Position numbers and translations under genes: made by a program | Source: Pilatotrama ljubarskyi | Lineage: Eukaryota; Basidiomycota; Agaricomycetes; Polyporales; Polyporaceae | Assembly: GCA_022385805.1 (NCBI GenBank) | Contig: MU277682.1 | Location: forward strand, 465,400-529,399 | DNA length: 64,000 nucleotides | Direction: 5' to 3' | The notes under the pieces: model-generated | The model's input: the letters and a program-made list of their open reading frames with translations, nothing else | The model's database searches: none | Told to the model about the DNA's origin: nothing | In this document: positions 9,636 to 20,806 of the stretch, piece by piece | How positions within the stretch are numbered: the first letter of the stretch is position 1 | Layout of the letters: every line of letters starts with the position of its first letter

Positions 9636-12547
9636 CTACGCCTCCTGCACGCTGAGCAGCCTCTCGAGCTCCTTCACGCGCGCCTCCCACTTCTCGACCT
9701 CCGCGAGCCGGTTCTCGAGCGTGACGATCTCGCGGTCGAGGTCCATGCGCTCCTCGGCCGTCCCGATCCGCTTGAGCGACCACCGGCCAGTGCCGTCGCC
9801 TGCAATCGTGAGCAATTGCGTGTGGTAGCGCATGAGTGCGGGCCTGCGCGTATACAGTGGACGTGGTCAGTATTGAATGCCAGAAGAGAGAAGAGGAGGC
9901 TTACCGGAGGGAGATCGTGATGAGCGTGATCCCGAGCGACTTGGCGTGTTCGTACATACGGCCTTCAACGTCACTGGACACCGCACTGGTGCACTCTATA
10001 AGGCGTATCGCTGTCAGCTTTGTCAAACGTGCCCGTCGCTCATAACTCACCGTCTAGGATGGCAAACTTGGGCCGGTGGTAGAACACACGAGCCATGCCC
10101 ATCTATACAGCAGAAGTCAGTCAATTGCATTTGTCCCTTACGACAGACTCCGGCAATGCTTACCCGCTGCTTCTCACCACCACTCAACACATCCCTCCAC
10201 TCCTTCCTCGTTGTCCAGCCACCCTCGCGCGCAGGTAGGTACGCCAGATTCACCGCCGTCAGAATCTCCATCAGTTCCTTATGCGTCCTCCCCGACGCCA
10301 CAAACTGCGGGTACGTATCCGGGTAGATAATCCTGTCCGAGCCCTCTCGTTAGCACCCGGCACCCGCTGCACCCAATACAACAGCTGAAGAAACGCGGAG
10401 AACGTACTGGTCGAGAAGCGTGCCGGTAACCATATACGCCCGCTGCGGCACCACGAACACGCCGTTCTTCCCCCACGGGCGGCTCACCTCCCCGCCGCCC
10501 TGTGCCGCCCAGAGCCCCGCGAGGACGCGCGCGATCGCAGTCTTGCCCACGCCATTGCTCCCGGTGATCATCAGATGCTCGCCCTCATCCAGCTCGAACG
10601 ATAGCCCGCGCACAAGAACCGTGCCCGATCCTTTGTTGGAGCTAGTCTCGGACGCGTCGTCTGCCGCGAGGAACGCGGGGGCGAGCGTGGGCACGCTCAC
10701 ATCGACGTTCCGGAGCGCGACGATGTCTTTCGCGGAGGGCGTGGGGAGGGGGAGAGGCGGGAGGTTGTGCAGCGTGGAGAGGAGGGTGTAGAGACGCGTC
10801 GTGAGGCCGGCAAGCTCGAGCAGGTCTTTGTACGCGTACATGAGCCGGCCGCCAGCGTCTGCGAGGGAGAGGAGCAGTCGCCTAGATGAGATATACGCTA
10901 TAGGCGAATGCTTAGTAACGTTTCTGGTAGGAGAGGGGAAACGACCTACTCTCTGTCCGGTTGGCGACTTCGTTGTCGACACCCTCGCGTGGCCTCGGGC
11001 CTTCCGCTTGCACGCCCACATGTCTCCGTCTCTTGAAGAAGACCGGGATGGAGATGAGGCAGTACCCCGCTGCGCTCCAGAGGTACTTGATGACAAAGTC
11101 CTCTGTCCACTCGTATGCAATGCGGATCTACGACGGTGTGGTCAATTCCGGCCAGATTTGGACGACAAAGGAAGAGAATACCTTGTATATCGAGTTCACG
11201 TGCTTAATCAAGCGAAGATAAGCTCTCCAGAGGATACTGCGTTCCCGCAATCCTCCACCGTAGAAACTGCTCAACAGCATCAGCGCCCCTTCAGATAGGC
11301 CGCGTCAAAGAGTTTTACTCACGCGACTTCTTCACTCTCTCTGCCCACCCTGCCCATACCCGCTCTGTACTCCCCCTCCAGACGAGCCTCGACCGCAGCC
11401 AAGCGACCAAACGCCGGCGTCACTGCACGGAGAATCTTCGCCGTAATGTAGTAGTTCAAGAAGAGCATCGCGGTCCCTCGGAAACCCAATGACCGCGCTA
11501 GCTGCGAGGTGAACAGCACGAGATCGAGCGATGGTTTAAGCACGTTTCCACTGCGCAAACATGGTCAGTTCGACCCAGCGCGAGGCGTACCACAGCGTCC
11601 ACTCACTAAATCCCGGACAGGGCATCGCAGAACGCGCCGATGTCGGATGTGATGTACTGGTCGACGTCATCGAGGCCGCCCTCCATCGCGACACGGTAAT
11701 ACCGCAGGTCGGGCGCTGAGGACAGATACAGGTCGTCGGTATAGCGCGTTAGGCGCGTTCGCATGCGCAGTGACAGCTTCGCCTGTAAATGGCGGATCTG
11801 GTGCAGCGCGTGGGTCCCTGGGTCATCTCAACGCAGACGGGGCATCCCTACGTACCATAGAATTCGTATACGTGCTTGGGATGGCTAGCAGGAACCAGAG
11901 GCCCAGTCCCTTCAAGAATCCAATACCGTCGGCACTCACGAGGTCGCGCACGATGCGCCCATCGAGGCGCGCGACTGCGACGCTCAGGACGGTGCGCAAA
12001 ACGAGGAAGAAGGAATGTGACACCAGGATCAAGGCTTCCTTGGAATGCCACGAGGGGAAGGCTATCCGCATGATGGCCATAAGCTGGCGCAGGAAGGTCT
12101 TGTCGAGATTGGGCTTGTGAGACGTGGGTACCAGAGGGAACCGCTTCGCATTCTTCGCTATCGTGGAGGCGGGTGTGGGCTTTATCGTTACCTGCGCGAG
12201 TGTTCACTTCTGGTTGAGGTTTGTCCACATTGAAGCATACGGCGTACCTTGGATATGCGACCCTCATAGGGTACAAGTAGGGTCTTTGAACCGTCGGGCT
12301 CGTCGACGTAGACCTGCTGCAGGGCCTGCGCAAGCTCCTCCTGGGAGACCTCCGGGCGCGACGCGACATTCCTGAGCCTCGAGAGAACCCCTCTTGGTAG
12401 ACCGACGATCTTGCCACGCAGCAGAAGAAGCGTAAAGAGTGCTACGAGTAATGAGCGTCGTGCCTTGGGATCGAGGCCGCTGAGCAGAGCTGGGTGGAAG
12501 TGTGCGAGGTGTGGGAGCTGAGGAAGTTGAGGGATTTGGATTTGCAT
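9636..12547 (-). CDS. Peroxisomal ABC half-transporter, ABCD/Pxa family
   Basis: Predicted to import long-chain acyl-CoA or related CoA esters into peroxisomes. The gene starts MQIQIPQLPQLPHLAHFHP at 12547; exon 1 is 12248-12547. The ABCD membrane domain follows: HSFFLVLRTVLSVAVARLDG, FLKGLGLWFLLAIPSTYTNS, then the family-typical LSLRMRTRLTRYTDDLYLSS segment. The nucleotide-binding domain has Walker A GSNGVGKTAIARVLAGLW (about 10510-10565), LDQ-IIYPDTYPQF, signature LSGGEKQR (about 10165-10187) and Walker B FAILDECTSAVSSDVEG. A coiled-coil tail (LDREIVTLENRLAEVEKWE) ends at 9636. About nine short introns interrupt it. The Walker A sequence is close to the ALDP/Pxa form (GPNGCGKSS), with Thr in place of the usual Ser. 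Pxa1 and Pxa2 act as a pair; the partner is not in this window. Confidence 0.85.
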
Positions 12548-13416
12548 GCTCGCAAGTTCAGTTCAGGGACGTGTCGTGGTGGAGAAGGAGAAAGCCTTGT
12601 GAGATGTGCGCCGACAGGAAGCAGACACAGTCCTTGTCCATGCGCTAGAACTAGAGAAAGCGGACGACGGTGTAGGCCAGTGGGCTGGAGGAGAGATTCG
12701 GACATGACACCCACACAGATCGGCGTCTGGCATGTGTTTTCCCCGCATTCCTCCCCCAGGCGCCCATGCCACCGTCTCCTCTGGGTCACTTGAAACCGCT
12801 CCCTCGGCCCGGCCCGAGCGCGCTTCTTGCTGCCACTGGCACTTGCCAGTCTCCTGGCGCCGTGTCAATTGAAGCTCATGCTCAATGCGAGGGAGTACGT
12901 TCCGTCCCAATATTCCACGAGCCTGCCAATGATATGACATTGAGGCTCACAGGCACCAGCGCCATTGTTGGTCAGCGGAACCACACATAGTTACTGGCCC
13001 TCACAGCTCTAACCAGAACATGTTTTGTATCGGATTCCGGCAGAGTCAACAGCGCCCATCGCACCGTGTCGTTGATGACAGAGGGAGACGGGCGAAACGC
13101 TCATACCTTCATGCCTGTAGCCTTCTGCAGCACGATGTGCGTAGGCTCTGTCTCGGACATCACACCACAATCCAAGCTATGCGGTCGTACAACGTGATAG
13201 CATTTGGCGAGCGACGTGACTACAGCTACAAGAAACCGAGAATAACCTGTCGAGTAGGACCATGGTCAGCATTCGTTTGGATGGATCCGAAGGCACGACA
13301 AACAGCTCAGACAAAAGTAATAATGATTCCGGATAGACATTTTTCCTCACGGTTGCTCTCCGTCGAGGGAGTCTGTTCTGTCATCCCCGAAAACCACTAC
13401 AAAACCCGACACTCAC
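12548..13416. other. Intergenic region upstream of the ABC transporter
   Basis: About 870 bp between the ABC transporter start and the eS12 stop, both on the minus strand. It should contain the transporter promoter and the eS12 3' UTR. No exon, repeat or RNA gene is recognised. Confidence 0.4.
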
Positions 13417-13920
13417 TTAGCGGTTCTTGAAGTAGTCGAGCAGGACGTGGAGGCCCTCGCTCTCGACACCGTAGTCCTTGACGACGACGCACGAGCAGCC
13501 GACGACCTTGCGGGGGTTGCCCTCACGGTCGATCTTGCAGAGACCAGCCCAGGTGCCGAGCATCTTCGCGTCGGAGACCTTGATCAGGTTGATCTTGTGC
13601 TCGGCGCAGAGCGCCTCGATGAGCTTGATGTACTCGGCCTCCGTGCACGTCTCGACGAGGACGCACAGGTGAGCCTGACGCTTGTCGAGCGCCTTCGCGC
13701 ACTCGCGCAGACCGCGAGCAAGGCCGTCGTGGACGAGGGCGTTCTTCAGAACTTGCTGCAAAGCACGACTCCCGTTTCAACAGCCCGGCCCCACACAAGC
13801 AGACACGGCGAAACGAACCTGAAGCGCCTCCTCGACGGAGAGCTTGCCCTTGGGAGCCTCAGCCGGAGCCTCGACCTCGACGGGGGCGTCGACTTGGATT
13901 TCATCAGAAGCGTCAGACAT
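13417..13920 (-). CDS. RPS12: 40S ribosomal protein eS12
   Basis: Two exons: 13819-13920 (34 codons, [20 protein letters not shown]...VEEALQ) and 13417-13755 ([19 protein letters not shown] to DYFKNR). They are joined over a 63-bp GTTCGT...TTGCAG intron at a codon boundary. The product is 146 residues, close to yeast Rps12 (143). The body keeps the L7Ae-like fold motifs of eS12: [41 protein letters not shown] and [13 protein letters not shown]. It is a component of the small ribosomal subunit in the cytosol. It is divergently arranged with the Ski8-like gene. Confidence 0.97.
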
Positions 13921-14442
13921 CCTGCGCGTATCAGCCGTCTCAGTCACCCTGCAGCACGCAGCACACAACGCGCACGGACGCACTTTTGATTTTAGGGATT
14001 GAGCAGAGGGCGATGTCTTCGTCCGCGTTCGTGGATGTAAGGAAAAAATAAGGTTTGCTTGTGACCGCGTATATACTTTGGTTAGAACTCCGACGGCAGA
14101 TGCCGGTGGCGGCCCGTATCTAAGTATCGTTGGTTGTTCCCAAACCGCAGTAGACACTCTCAGCTTTCAAAGAGGCGCAGCAATATACAAGTCAGTATCC
14201 CTGATACACCTTGATGGAAGAGCCTGTTTTTAAATCAGCTCTGGGCGAGTGACTCCCACTACAAGTATCCACGCTCGACTTTGCTCAGCCCCGCTCAGCG
14301 CCCGTTCCGTATAGACGCCCGATTCCTCGTTGCACCAGATAGGCGCCCACTACTACCACTACCTCATCTCCGTCGGTGACTTCAACGCTCGCATAACATT
14401 CATAACTCGTGCTGAGAGCTCGTTGCCGTAAGAGCCGCATAC
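13921..14442. promoter_or_regulatory. Divergent promoter of eS12 and the WD40 gene
   Basis: About 520 bp between the eS12 start and the presumed WD40 start. It must hold the eS12 promoter, which is expected to be strong. I see no clear TATA box or telomere-type box. Confidence 0.4.
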
Positions 14443-15865
14443 ATGGTGCTATATCTGCGAAAACTATCGTGTGGGCTTCTCTGACCACGGCCATCTAGAG
14501 TCTCGCTTTCCTACACGCGCATGACGGCGCGGAGCGTATGTCGCGTCGCGTCTCAGCCTTACCCATCGTCTCACATGAAGCCGACATGCAGCGCACTCTG
14601 ACGCGGTCTGGGCCGTCGAATGGACGATTGCGGACACTGTCTTGAGTATCTCAGCCGACGGGTCAATCAAGCAGTGGGACTCCGTCTCAGGCCAAGTCTC
14701 GCGCACGCGTCCCCCTCATACTCTCGGACTCGTATCCCTCAGCGTGGACCCTACCGGGAAGTTAGCGCTATACAACACCCTTGAGGGCCTGACGTGTCTA
14801 TGGGACCTGGAAGATGGAGAGCTGAAGGGAACGTTTGAGAGCTACGCGCGCACCGCAGGGGAACCGACAGAACCTTGTACGTTTCAACGTTCAATCGAAT
14901 GATCCTCTATACTGACCGGTGTCCTGACTGACAACTGTTCGCTCGCATCCTCATTGCTGCGGTGCAATAGCCTGGTCTGTGTCCTTGAACCCTAAGGGAG
15001 GCAGCTACGCGTCCACCGGAGGTTCCGGGAACGTCACCATTCACTCAGCGGAACCAGGCTCGTTCGGCGAAAGGCGCGCGACATTGACGAGCGGTCGCAG
15101 CAAGTTTGGCATGTACTGCAAACATGTGGGTCATTCGTAGAGTCCTATTTGTTGTGTTGGTGTCCATTTCGGCTTCTACTCCTACATCCTCGCTGCTACT
15201 CCCAGTACCGCATTTACCGCCACAGTTTGCGGGCAGTACTAACTTCGAACGCCCATGACAGAGCCCAGACGGCACACGAGTAGCAATGTCCTCCGAGGCT
15301 GGCCAGATCTATGTCTTTGACCTCGCTTCCAATTCCCTGCAAACAACATATAGCTCCCATGCAATGGCTGTCCGTTCCCTTGCCTGGTCGGCGGATTCGA
15401 ACGTGCGTCCTGCGTGTTTTCCAGCACCGTGTGTCCTCTGAGATGCGTCTACCAGCTCCTACTCTCTGCTTCGGAAGACAAGCGACTCATTCTGCACGAC
15501 GTCCGTGTGTCTCCCTCCGGGAAGCCTGGGTCCGGAGCAGTCGCGACGCTGAGCGGCCACTCTTCCTGGGTCCTCGGCACGGACATCTCGCCGGACGGAC
15601 GGCTAGCAGTCTCAGGGTACAACTCATTGCGATGCATCGTAGTCCGTCGTACTCACCTTCTGGCCTATCCTCTAGATCCGCGGACAAGACCATGAAAGTG
15701 TGGGACCTAGGTGCTCGCGCAGCAGTCTCGACTGTGCAGGACACCGGCGAGGTGTGGTCTGTCTCTTGGCGGCCGAAGCCTCCCGCACACGGGACTGCAG
15801 GCGCATTTGTGAGCGGCGGAGAGGACGGGGTTGTTCGGTGGTGGAGAAGCGCTGGTGCTGGCTAG
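14443..15865 (+). CDS. SKI8: Ski8-like WD40 repeat protein
   Basis: A WD40 propeller of about seven blades. The segments are SDAVWAVEWTIADTVLSISAD, SIKQWDSVSGQ, LYNTLEGLTCLWDLEDGEL, AWSVSLNPKGGSYASTGGSG, SPDGTRVAMSSEAGQIYVFD, VRSLAWSADSN, LLLSASEDKRLILHDVRV, LSGHSSWVLGTDISPDGRLA, SADKTMKVWD and a final SGGEDGVVRWW. The order and the IYVFDLASNSL blade fit Ski8/Rec14/WDR61, which scaffolds the Ski RNA-exosome cofactor and in fungi also acts in meiotic recombination. The 5' end is uncertain. An ATG at 14443 (MVLYLRKL) could begin a first exon, with a splice to the CGCACTCTGACG acceptor near 14591, but the donor is weak. The stop at 15865 is secure. At least five short introns are present. Confidence 0.8.
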
Positions 15866-16167
15866 ATGTAATTGTATCATGGTTGTGTATTTGTCGTCAA
15901 AACGAAGCTCATCGCTGCGTGCTGTGCGTATCACTCACTCAGCGCCTTTGTATAGGATGCAACGCGCCAATGAGGTCCCTACGTCCGTGTCGCGATGATA
16001 TACTGATTGGCATACTATGGGGTGCCAACAAGCGCCCAGAACACACTATGCTGGGAACCGGGACCACGCAGGTCAGCCACCATCGTTTCTTGCCTTCATA
16101 CTTGTCGCTCCAGGTCCCTAGATTGCGGCTGCGTCGTGCTGAGAGCGTTCTACGCAGAAAGAACAAA
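15866..16167. other. Intergenic region between two plus-strand genes
   Basis: About 300 bp between the WD40 stop and the next ATG. It should contain the promoter of the glomulin-family gene; I see no distinct motif. Confidence 0.4.
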
Positions 16168-18213
16168 ATGTCTGTGGACGTTGGAAAGGCAAGACCAACC
16201 CTGAATGAATGTCTATCGCTCGAGGAGAACGACCTGGATAAGGTACGCTCAGCTCGTCTGCCCAAGCCGCAGTGTATGCCGCGGTTGCACCTGAAATTGA
16301 GCAGAGCCTTAGGATCTGGCCATCGCGCTTACCAGTCTCGTAACAACCGCAGTGCATGATCAGGAGCCCAAACATAGCCTGTCGAGTATCGCCGAAGCTG
16401 TCAAGGAAAGTGGGAAGGCGTCGGAGCTCGTGAGCGCGTTCTCGCGGGCGCACAGTTAGCTCGCTTTGCTGAAGACCGGGTCAGGAGCCGCTGACTGTGA
16501 TTCCTATCATTGTGGGGAGTGCAGATGGCGGCGCGGATGACTTGCTGGACCTCATGGCAAATGAATGCAGCGCGAAGGAAGTCGTCATGGCCGTCGAAGA
16601 GGTCGTAGAGAACCTCGACAGGCAGCTTCAATCTGGCCAAGAAGAAGAAAGCGGCCATGATGCGCCGCACATCTCTGCTTCTAAGCAAATATCTCGTCTC
16701 ATTCGAGCCTATGCCGCAAGCAAGCCCAAATGTCTATGTTTCCGGGCCGCAGCAAGCTAATCTAGAATGCTAACAGCGATACCACGGCTGCCACGATGGA
16801 AGAAATCTCCGAAAAAGACTGTTCAGTTACGGCTCGAAGAGCTCGACTCAGTCATCTCACACGTCGCCGGTGACGCTACGCCAGAGGAGGGCCGTTCAAT
16901 CATAGCAACTGTCTCCCAATTCGTGCTTGCCTTGAGTCAAGGTGCCGATGCAGAGACAAAGGTGCTGCAGAACCCGCGTGCACACCTATGTTCACAGGCT
17001 CATCTGGATCCCACAGGAACTCCTGCGGCGTCTCCTCGAGTCAGCGATTATGGCATTTCCCAACCACACCCAAGCAGGCCTGGCGCGGAAAGCGTTCGCG
17101 TCTCATTTCCGCCGATTAGTCGTGCCGCAAGCCGAGTCATCGTCCTCTTCCACAGGACCAACAGACGTTATGACTACTGCATGGGTAATTGGATCGGCTG
17201 TGCTTCTCACACAGTGCTAATTACGTCCGACGTAGTCCGCACTTCGCGCCGTGGATGTGACGTCCTCCTCGTGCACAAAGCGGCCTTCCCTCGCGACCCT
17301 CATCCTTCTTGCTCATGATGGTTCATGCACATTCTCTACGTCCGACTTGGCCAATTTCTTCCCGGTCATCTTGCCGTCCCTCCAAGCGAATGTCGCGCTT
17401 GATGAAGTCCTATCGGTGTTGATGAACTCACTAGCCCCTCTACGATCAGCTATACCAAGACCGGAACTGGAAACAGACCTGATAATCCCCCTCATTCACC
17501 TGCTTCCGCATGTAGCCAGCAATCATCCAGATCCTGATATTCGACATATCACCTTCCGGATCGTCTCCTTGGTCCTCGGGCTTTCCCCGCCGCCGGTCCG
17601 TTTTGGTCTTCTGAAGGATTTGCTATCCGATGGGGACACCCCCCGCCAGATGCGGATCGCAGCGGTAGGTCTCTTGAAAGAGGCCGTTATGGAAGGTCTG
17701 TCTGGTGAAGACCATAACATCTTCGCGTCACGTCATTTGCTCTCTACCTTCGGCCCGGTTGTCTTGCGACCCGATCCGCAGGACATATTCGACACGGCCA
17801 CCCTGGAGGAATTTTTAGATGGCCCTGAACCCCTCCGTCTTGTCGAATCTCTGGGCTTTTACTACGTACTACTACAGCGGGATCGACAAAACAGAGTTCG
17901 TCTGCTAGTCTTCTCTCTCCGACCTTTTTGCTCACCTCGCGTGCGTTACAGACTGGTGTCCGAGACAGTGACTCCCTCGCGAACGTACGCCGGTCCCTGC
18001 TGAAGCCTTTGCAAGCGGGTCTGCAGACGTGGAAGCAAGGTGAGTTTATCGCGCAAATGTAAGGAAAGGAATGCCTCAGCATCTGTATCAGGAACTCTTA
18101 CCAGTCCAGGTCACCAGCCTGACCACGGCGATGCTCTGCAGCTCGAGATCCTGTCCATGTGGCTGGATCGCGTTCGGGGTGCAGTCGACGCAGTGAGCGT
18201 CAGCGAGGACTAG
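16168..18213 (+). CDS. Glomulin/ALF4/YAP1-binding-protein family protein
   Basis: Starts MSVDVGKARPTLNECLSLEE at 16168 and ends LEILSMWLDRVRGAVDAVSV...ED at 18213, over several exons. The diagnostic C-terminal region reads LSTFGPVVLRPDPQDIFD (about 17740-17793) and LRLVESLGFYYVLLQRDRQNR (about 17835-17897). These match the YAP-binding/Alf4/glomulin family, which forms an all-helical repeat rod. Earlier exons are helical (IAEAVKESGKASELVSAF, SIIATVSQFVLALSQGAD). Glomulin binds the RING protein Rbx1 and restrains cullin-RING ligases. The yeast members Ybp1 and Ybp2 act in Yap1 oxidation and at the kinetochore. Which role applies here cannot be read from sequence. Some internal exon borders are uncertain. 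Confidence 0.7.
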
Positions 18214-18726
18214 TGATAAGGTGTGTGAATTCTATCAGGATATTCGGGATTCTGAGAAGTGAGAGCGCTGTTCAGTTCCCATGTAGATTAGGTGCTGTAT
18301 TCGGGTTCTTGTATACGCGAACCTTATACCGCATCGGCGCTTGTGGCCTCCTGTGGCTGGACCTTGCTATAAGCTGTAGTAATTCCTCTCACTGGTGGAT
18401 GCTACTCGTCGCATGGCTTACAATTTCATTTATCAAACCTGCTGTGCGGCATCTTCCTTCTAACATTCTATTCCCTTAGTCTCCTCCATTCCCCCGCTTC
18501 TCGCTTATGAAGCTGCAGTATTTGGGGTACGGGCCCGCTGCTGGGAGTTCGGCTCTTGACCCGCTATGCGTTGACGTATCTGGATACGACGTATCGAGGA
18601 GACCTCGAGTTCGTCCTCGTATACGCAGACTTCAAGGTATAAAGGGATGTTTTGACCGGTTCTGCGCTACCGTGCAGATCCACCACACACCTTCCTGTCT
18701 CCAGACCACAATAGTTCGCTCTGCCT
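18214..18726. other. Intergenic region, probable promoter of the next membrane protein
   Basis: About 510 bp, moderately AT-rich at 18220-18480. An ATG at 18507 opens a short frame without recognisable similarity; I take the later ATG at 18727 as the start. No TATA box stands out. Confidence 0.35.
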
Positions 18727-20300
18727 ATGTCTTCGGACGACTCTCCCGGTAGCCTTGGTCTGGCCATCGGGACTGCTAACCTGGTCGGAGTGGTTCTGTC
18801 GACGATCACCTTCGGTGAGCCATCGCAGTCTGCCGCTACGAGGCTGTCCCGATACTCACAACTCCTCGCAGGTGTTCACCTCACGCTATTTTTGAGTCTC
18901 GTCCAGAAGTACTATCATGATTACGTGCGAGCGAGAGAGCGGATGAAGACGTTGAGCAAGCAAGACTGGCGACTTCTGGCCTACATATCGACGCTATTCG
19001 TGCTCTCGACCGCAGGATTATGCTTGCAGACCAGGGTGAACCACGATGCATTTATAGTGCACCAATCGTTCCCTGGAGGTCCTTTCGCATATCTCCGGCA
19101 GCAAGCTCGCTGTCCGGCGAACATGGCAATGACTATGATGTGAGCAGGGTGGTACAGCCTACATGGCTCTTTGTTGAGACCGATCCTCCCGCCTAGATAC
19201 ATCACTTTGAATTGGTTCGCGGACGGAATGCTGGTGCGTGAAGTTTGGCGCGGGAGACGCGCTGCTTATTGACGCCTCTCTTCAGCTCTATAGGACATAC
19301 GTTCTCTATAAGTTCTCCCGAACCATGCTCGCGCTCTGTGTGATTACGCTATTGGCACTCCTTGGTGTGTTACACCAGACCAATAGCGCGTTCACCCTAC
19401 TCACTGTGCCAATGATCTACCACAGGCGTTGGCAGCGCGTTCCTGCGCGACATCGGGATGTTAGGCCTTAACGTATGGACAAGCGCGGAGACAGCTCCTC
19501 CCTTGGCCTATCTCTCACTCTCGTTCTCGATCAACGTGGTGCTTACGCTCGTGATTGTATTGCGACTGCTCTATGTCCGTCGAGAGCTCACCGCCGCACT
19601 CGGGTCGCGGCACACACGAATCTACACATCCATAGTCGCGATGCTCGTGGAGAGCGCGTCGCTGTACACCATCGTGACCCTTATCAGTATCATCGCATGC
19701 GCTAAGCGAAAGCCGCTGCAGAATGCGGTCTTGCCGATGCTTGGCCAGCTGCAGGTATGCATGCTCGCCGGTGACACGCGAACATCCTGAGTTGATTGCT
19801 TTTACCAGGCTATTCCTCCGCTGCTCATCACCCTTCGCGTCAAGAGCGGACGTGCGGTGACTGCCGAGACGTGGGCCAGCATACCGTCTGCCGCTCCCAT
19901 GAAATTCTCGTCTACCCCCGGTGTACAGCACACCGCCTCCGACGTCGAGTCGAACTTCGACAAAGAGGCGATCCCGTGGAAAAGTGACAGCCTTGCCTGT
20001 TCTTCCCCGCCATCCTATGGCGCTATGGGATGCGTCCACGAGAAGTCAGATAGCTCGCGGCCAGCCCCACGTGGGCCGCGGATGAGCCTCCGCATATCTA
20101 TCGAAGACGCGCTGCGCCCTCCCGCCTGGAAGAGCTCCTACGACGAGGAGTCCGCGTCCGTGACGGCCGTAGAACGGGATTTCCCATACTCCGACCGGCT
20201 CTTCGAGAAATCAACTTCCTCCACACTCCTTCTACCTCAGCATCCACCAGAGGCACACAGGCCGCAGCGCACGACGAATCCGACGCCTTGTTCGAGGTAG
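18727..20300 (+). CDS. Multi-pass membrane protein with cytoplasmic C-terminal tail
   Basis: Starts MSSDDSPGSLGLAIGTANLV and continues across a GTGAGC intron into VHLTLFLSLVQKYYHDYVRA. It then reads WRLLAYISTLFVLSTAGLC, NWFADGML, DALLIDASLQLYRTYVLYKF, TMLALCVITLLALLG, PLAYLSLSFSINVVLTLVIV, IVAMLVESASLYTIVTLISI and finally AIPPLLITLRVKSGRA. About seven helices are visible. After the last helix comes a hydrophilic tail of roughly 130 residues rich in Ser, Pro and charged residues, with MSLRISIEDALRPP in it. The TM pattern (...LRLLYVRREL...ARTYTS-like...LGQLQ...PLLITLRV) is typical of an uncharacterised agaricomycete seven-helix family. It resembles the gene at 5401-6765. Function unknown. Confidence 0.7.
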
Positions 20301-20806
20301 CCGGCCTCGGCTGATCTCACGGGTCGACTGCTTTCGAGAATGCGCTCTGCAGCAGTCTCGTCTGATTTATGGCCGTCCCTGCCTCCAAATGAACTGGAAA
20401 GCTCTTCGAATACTCGAGGCATTGCAGCACAGGTCTCCCAGCCACAGAGGATGCTGGCGTTGTCATGCGGGCCGTTCTGCAGTCGGATCCAATCTTGTCA
20501 ATCTCCTCACCTGCTGGGTAGGACCAGGATCCCGCCATGTGGGAGCCCGACCTGCTGGTCTCCCAGGGCCCTAAGAGACGCCGATCGACGGAGACGGTGC
20601 TGTTCCGCGAGGGCCCTCACCTACTTCGAATGTGTATAGGTGCGCCTCGGTTTGGGAGGGAGGTGATTGGCGCGACAGACAGCGTAGTCACTTACAAGAT
20701 TCATTGATTGGTCGCTTCTGCACGTTCGTACCTCTAAACGACAATCTATTACAACAAACTCGTTCAAACCCGTTGCTTTCCCCAGCTGCTAAGCCCCACG
20801 CGTATG
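20301..20806. other. Convergent 3' intergenic region
   Basis: About 500 bp between the stops of the membrane protein and the permease. No exon or repeat recognised. Confidence 0.4.
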
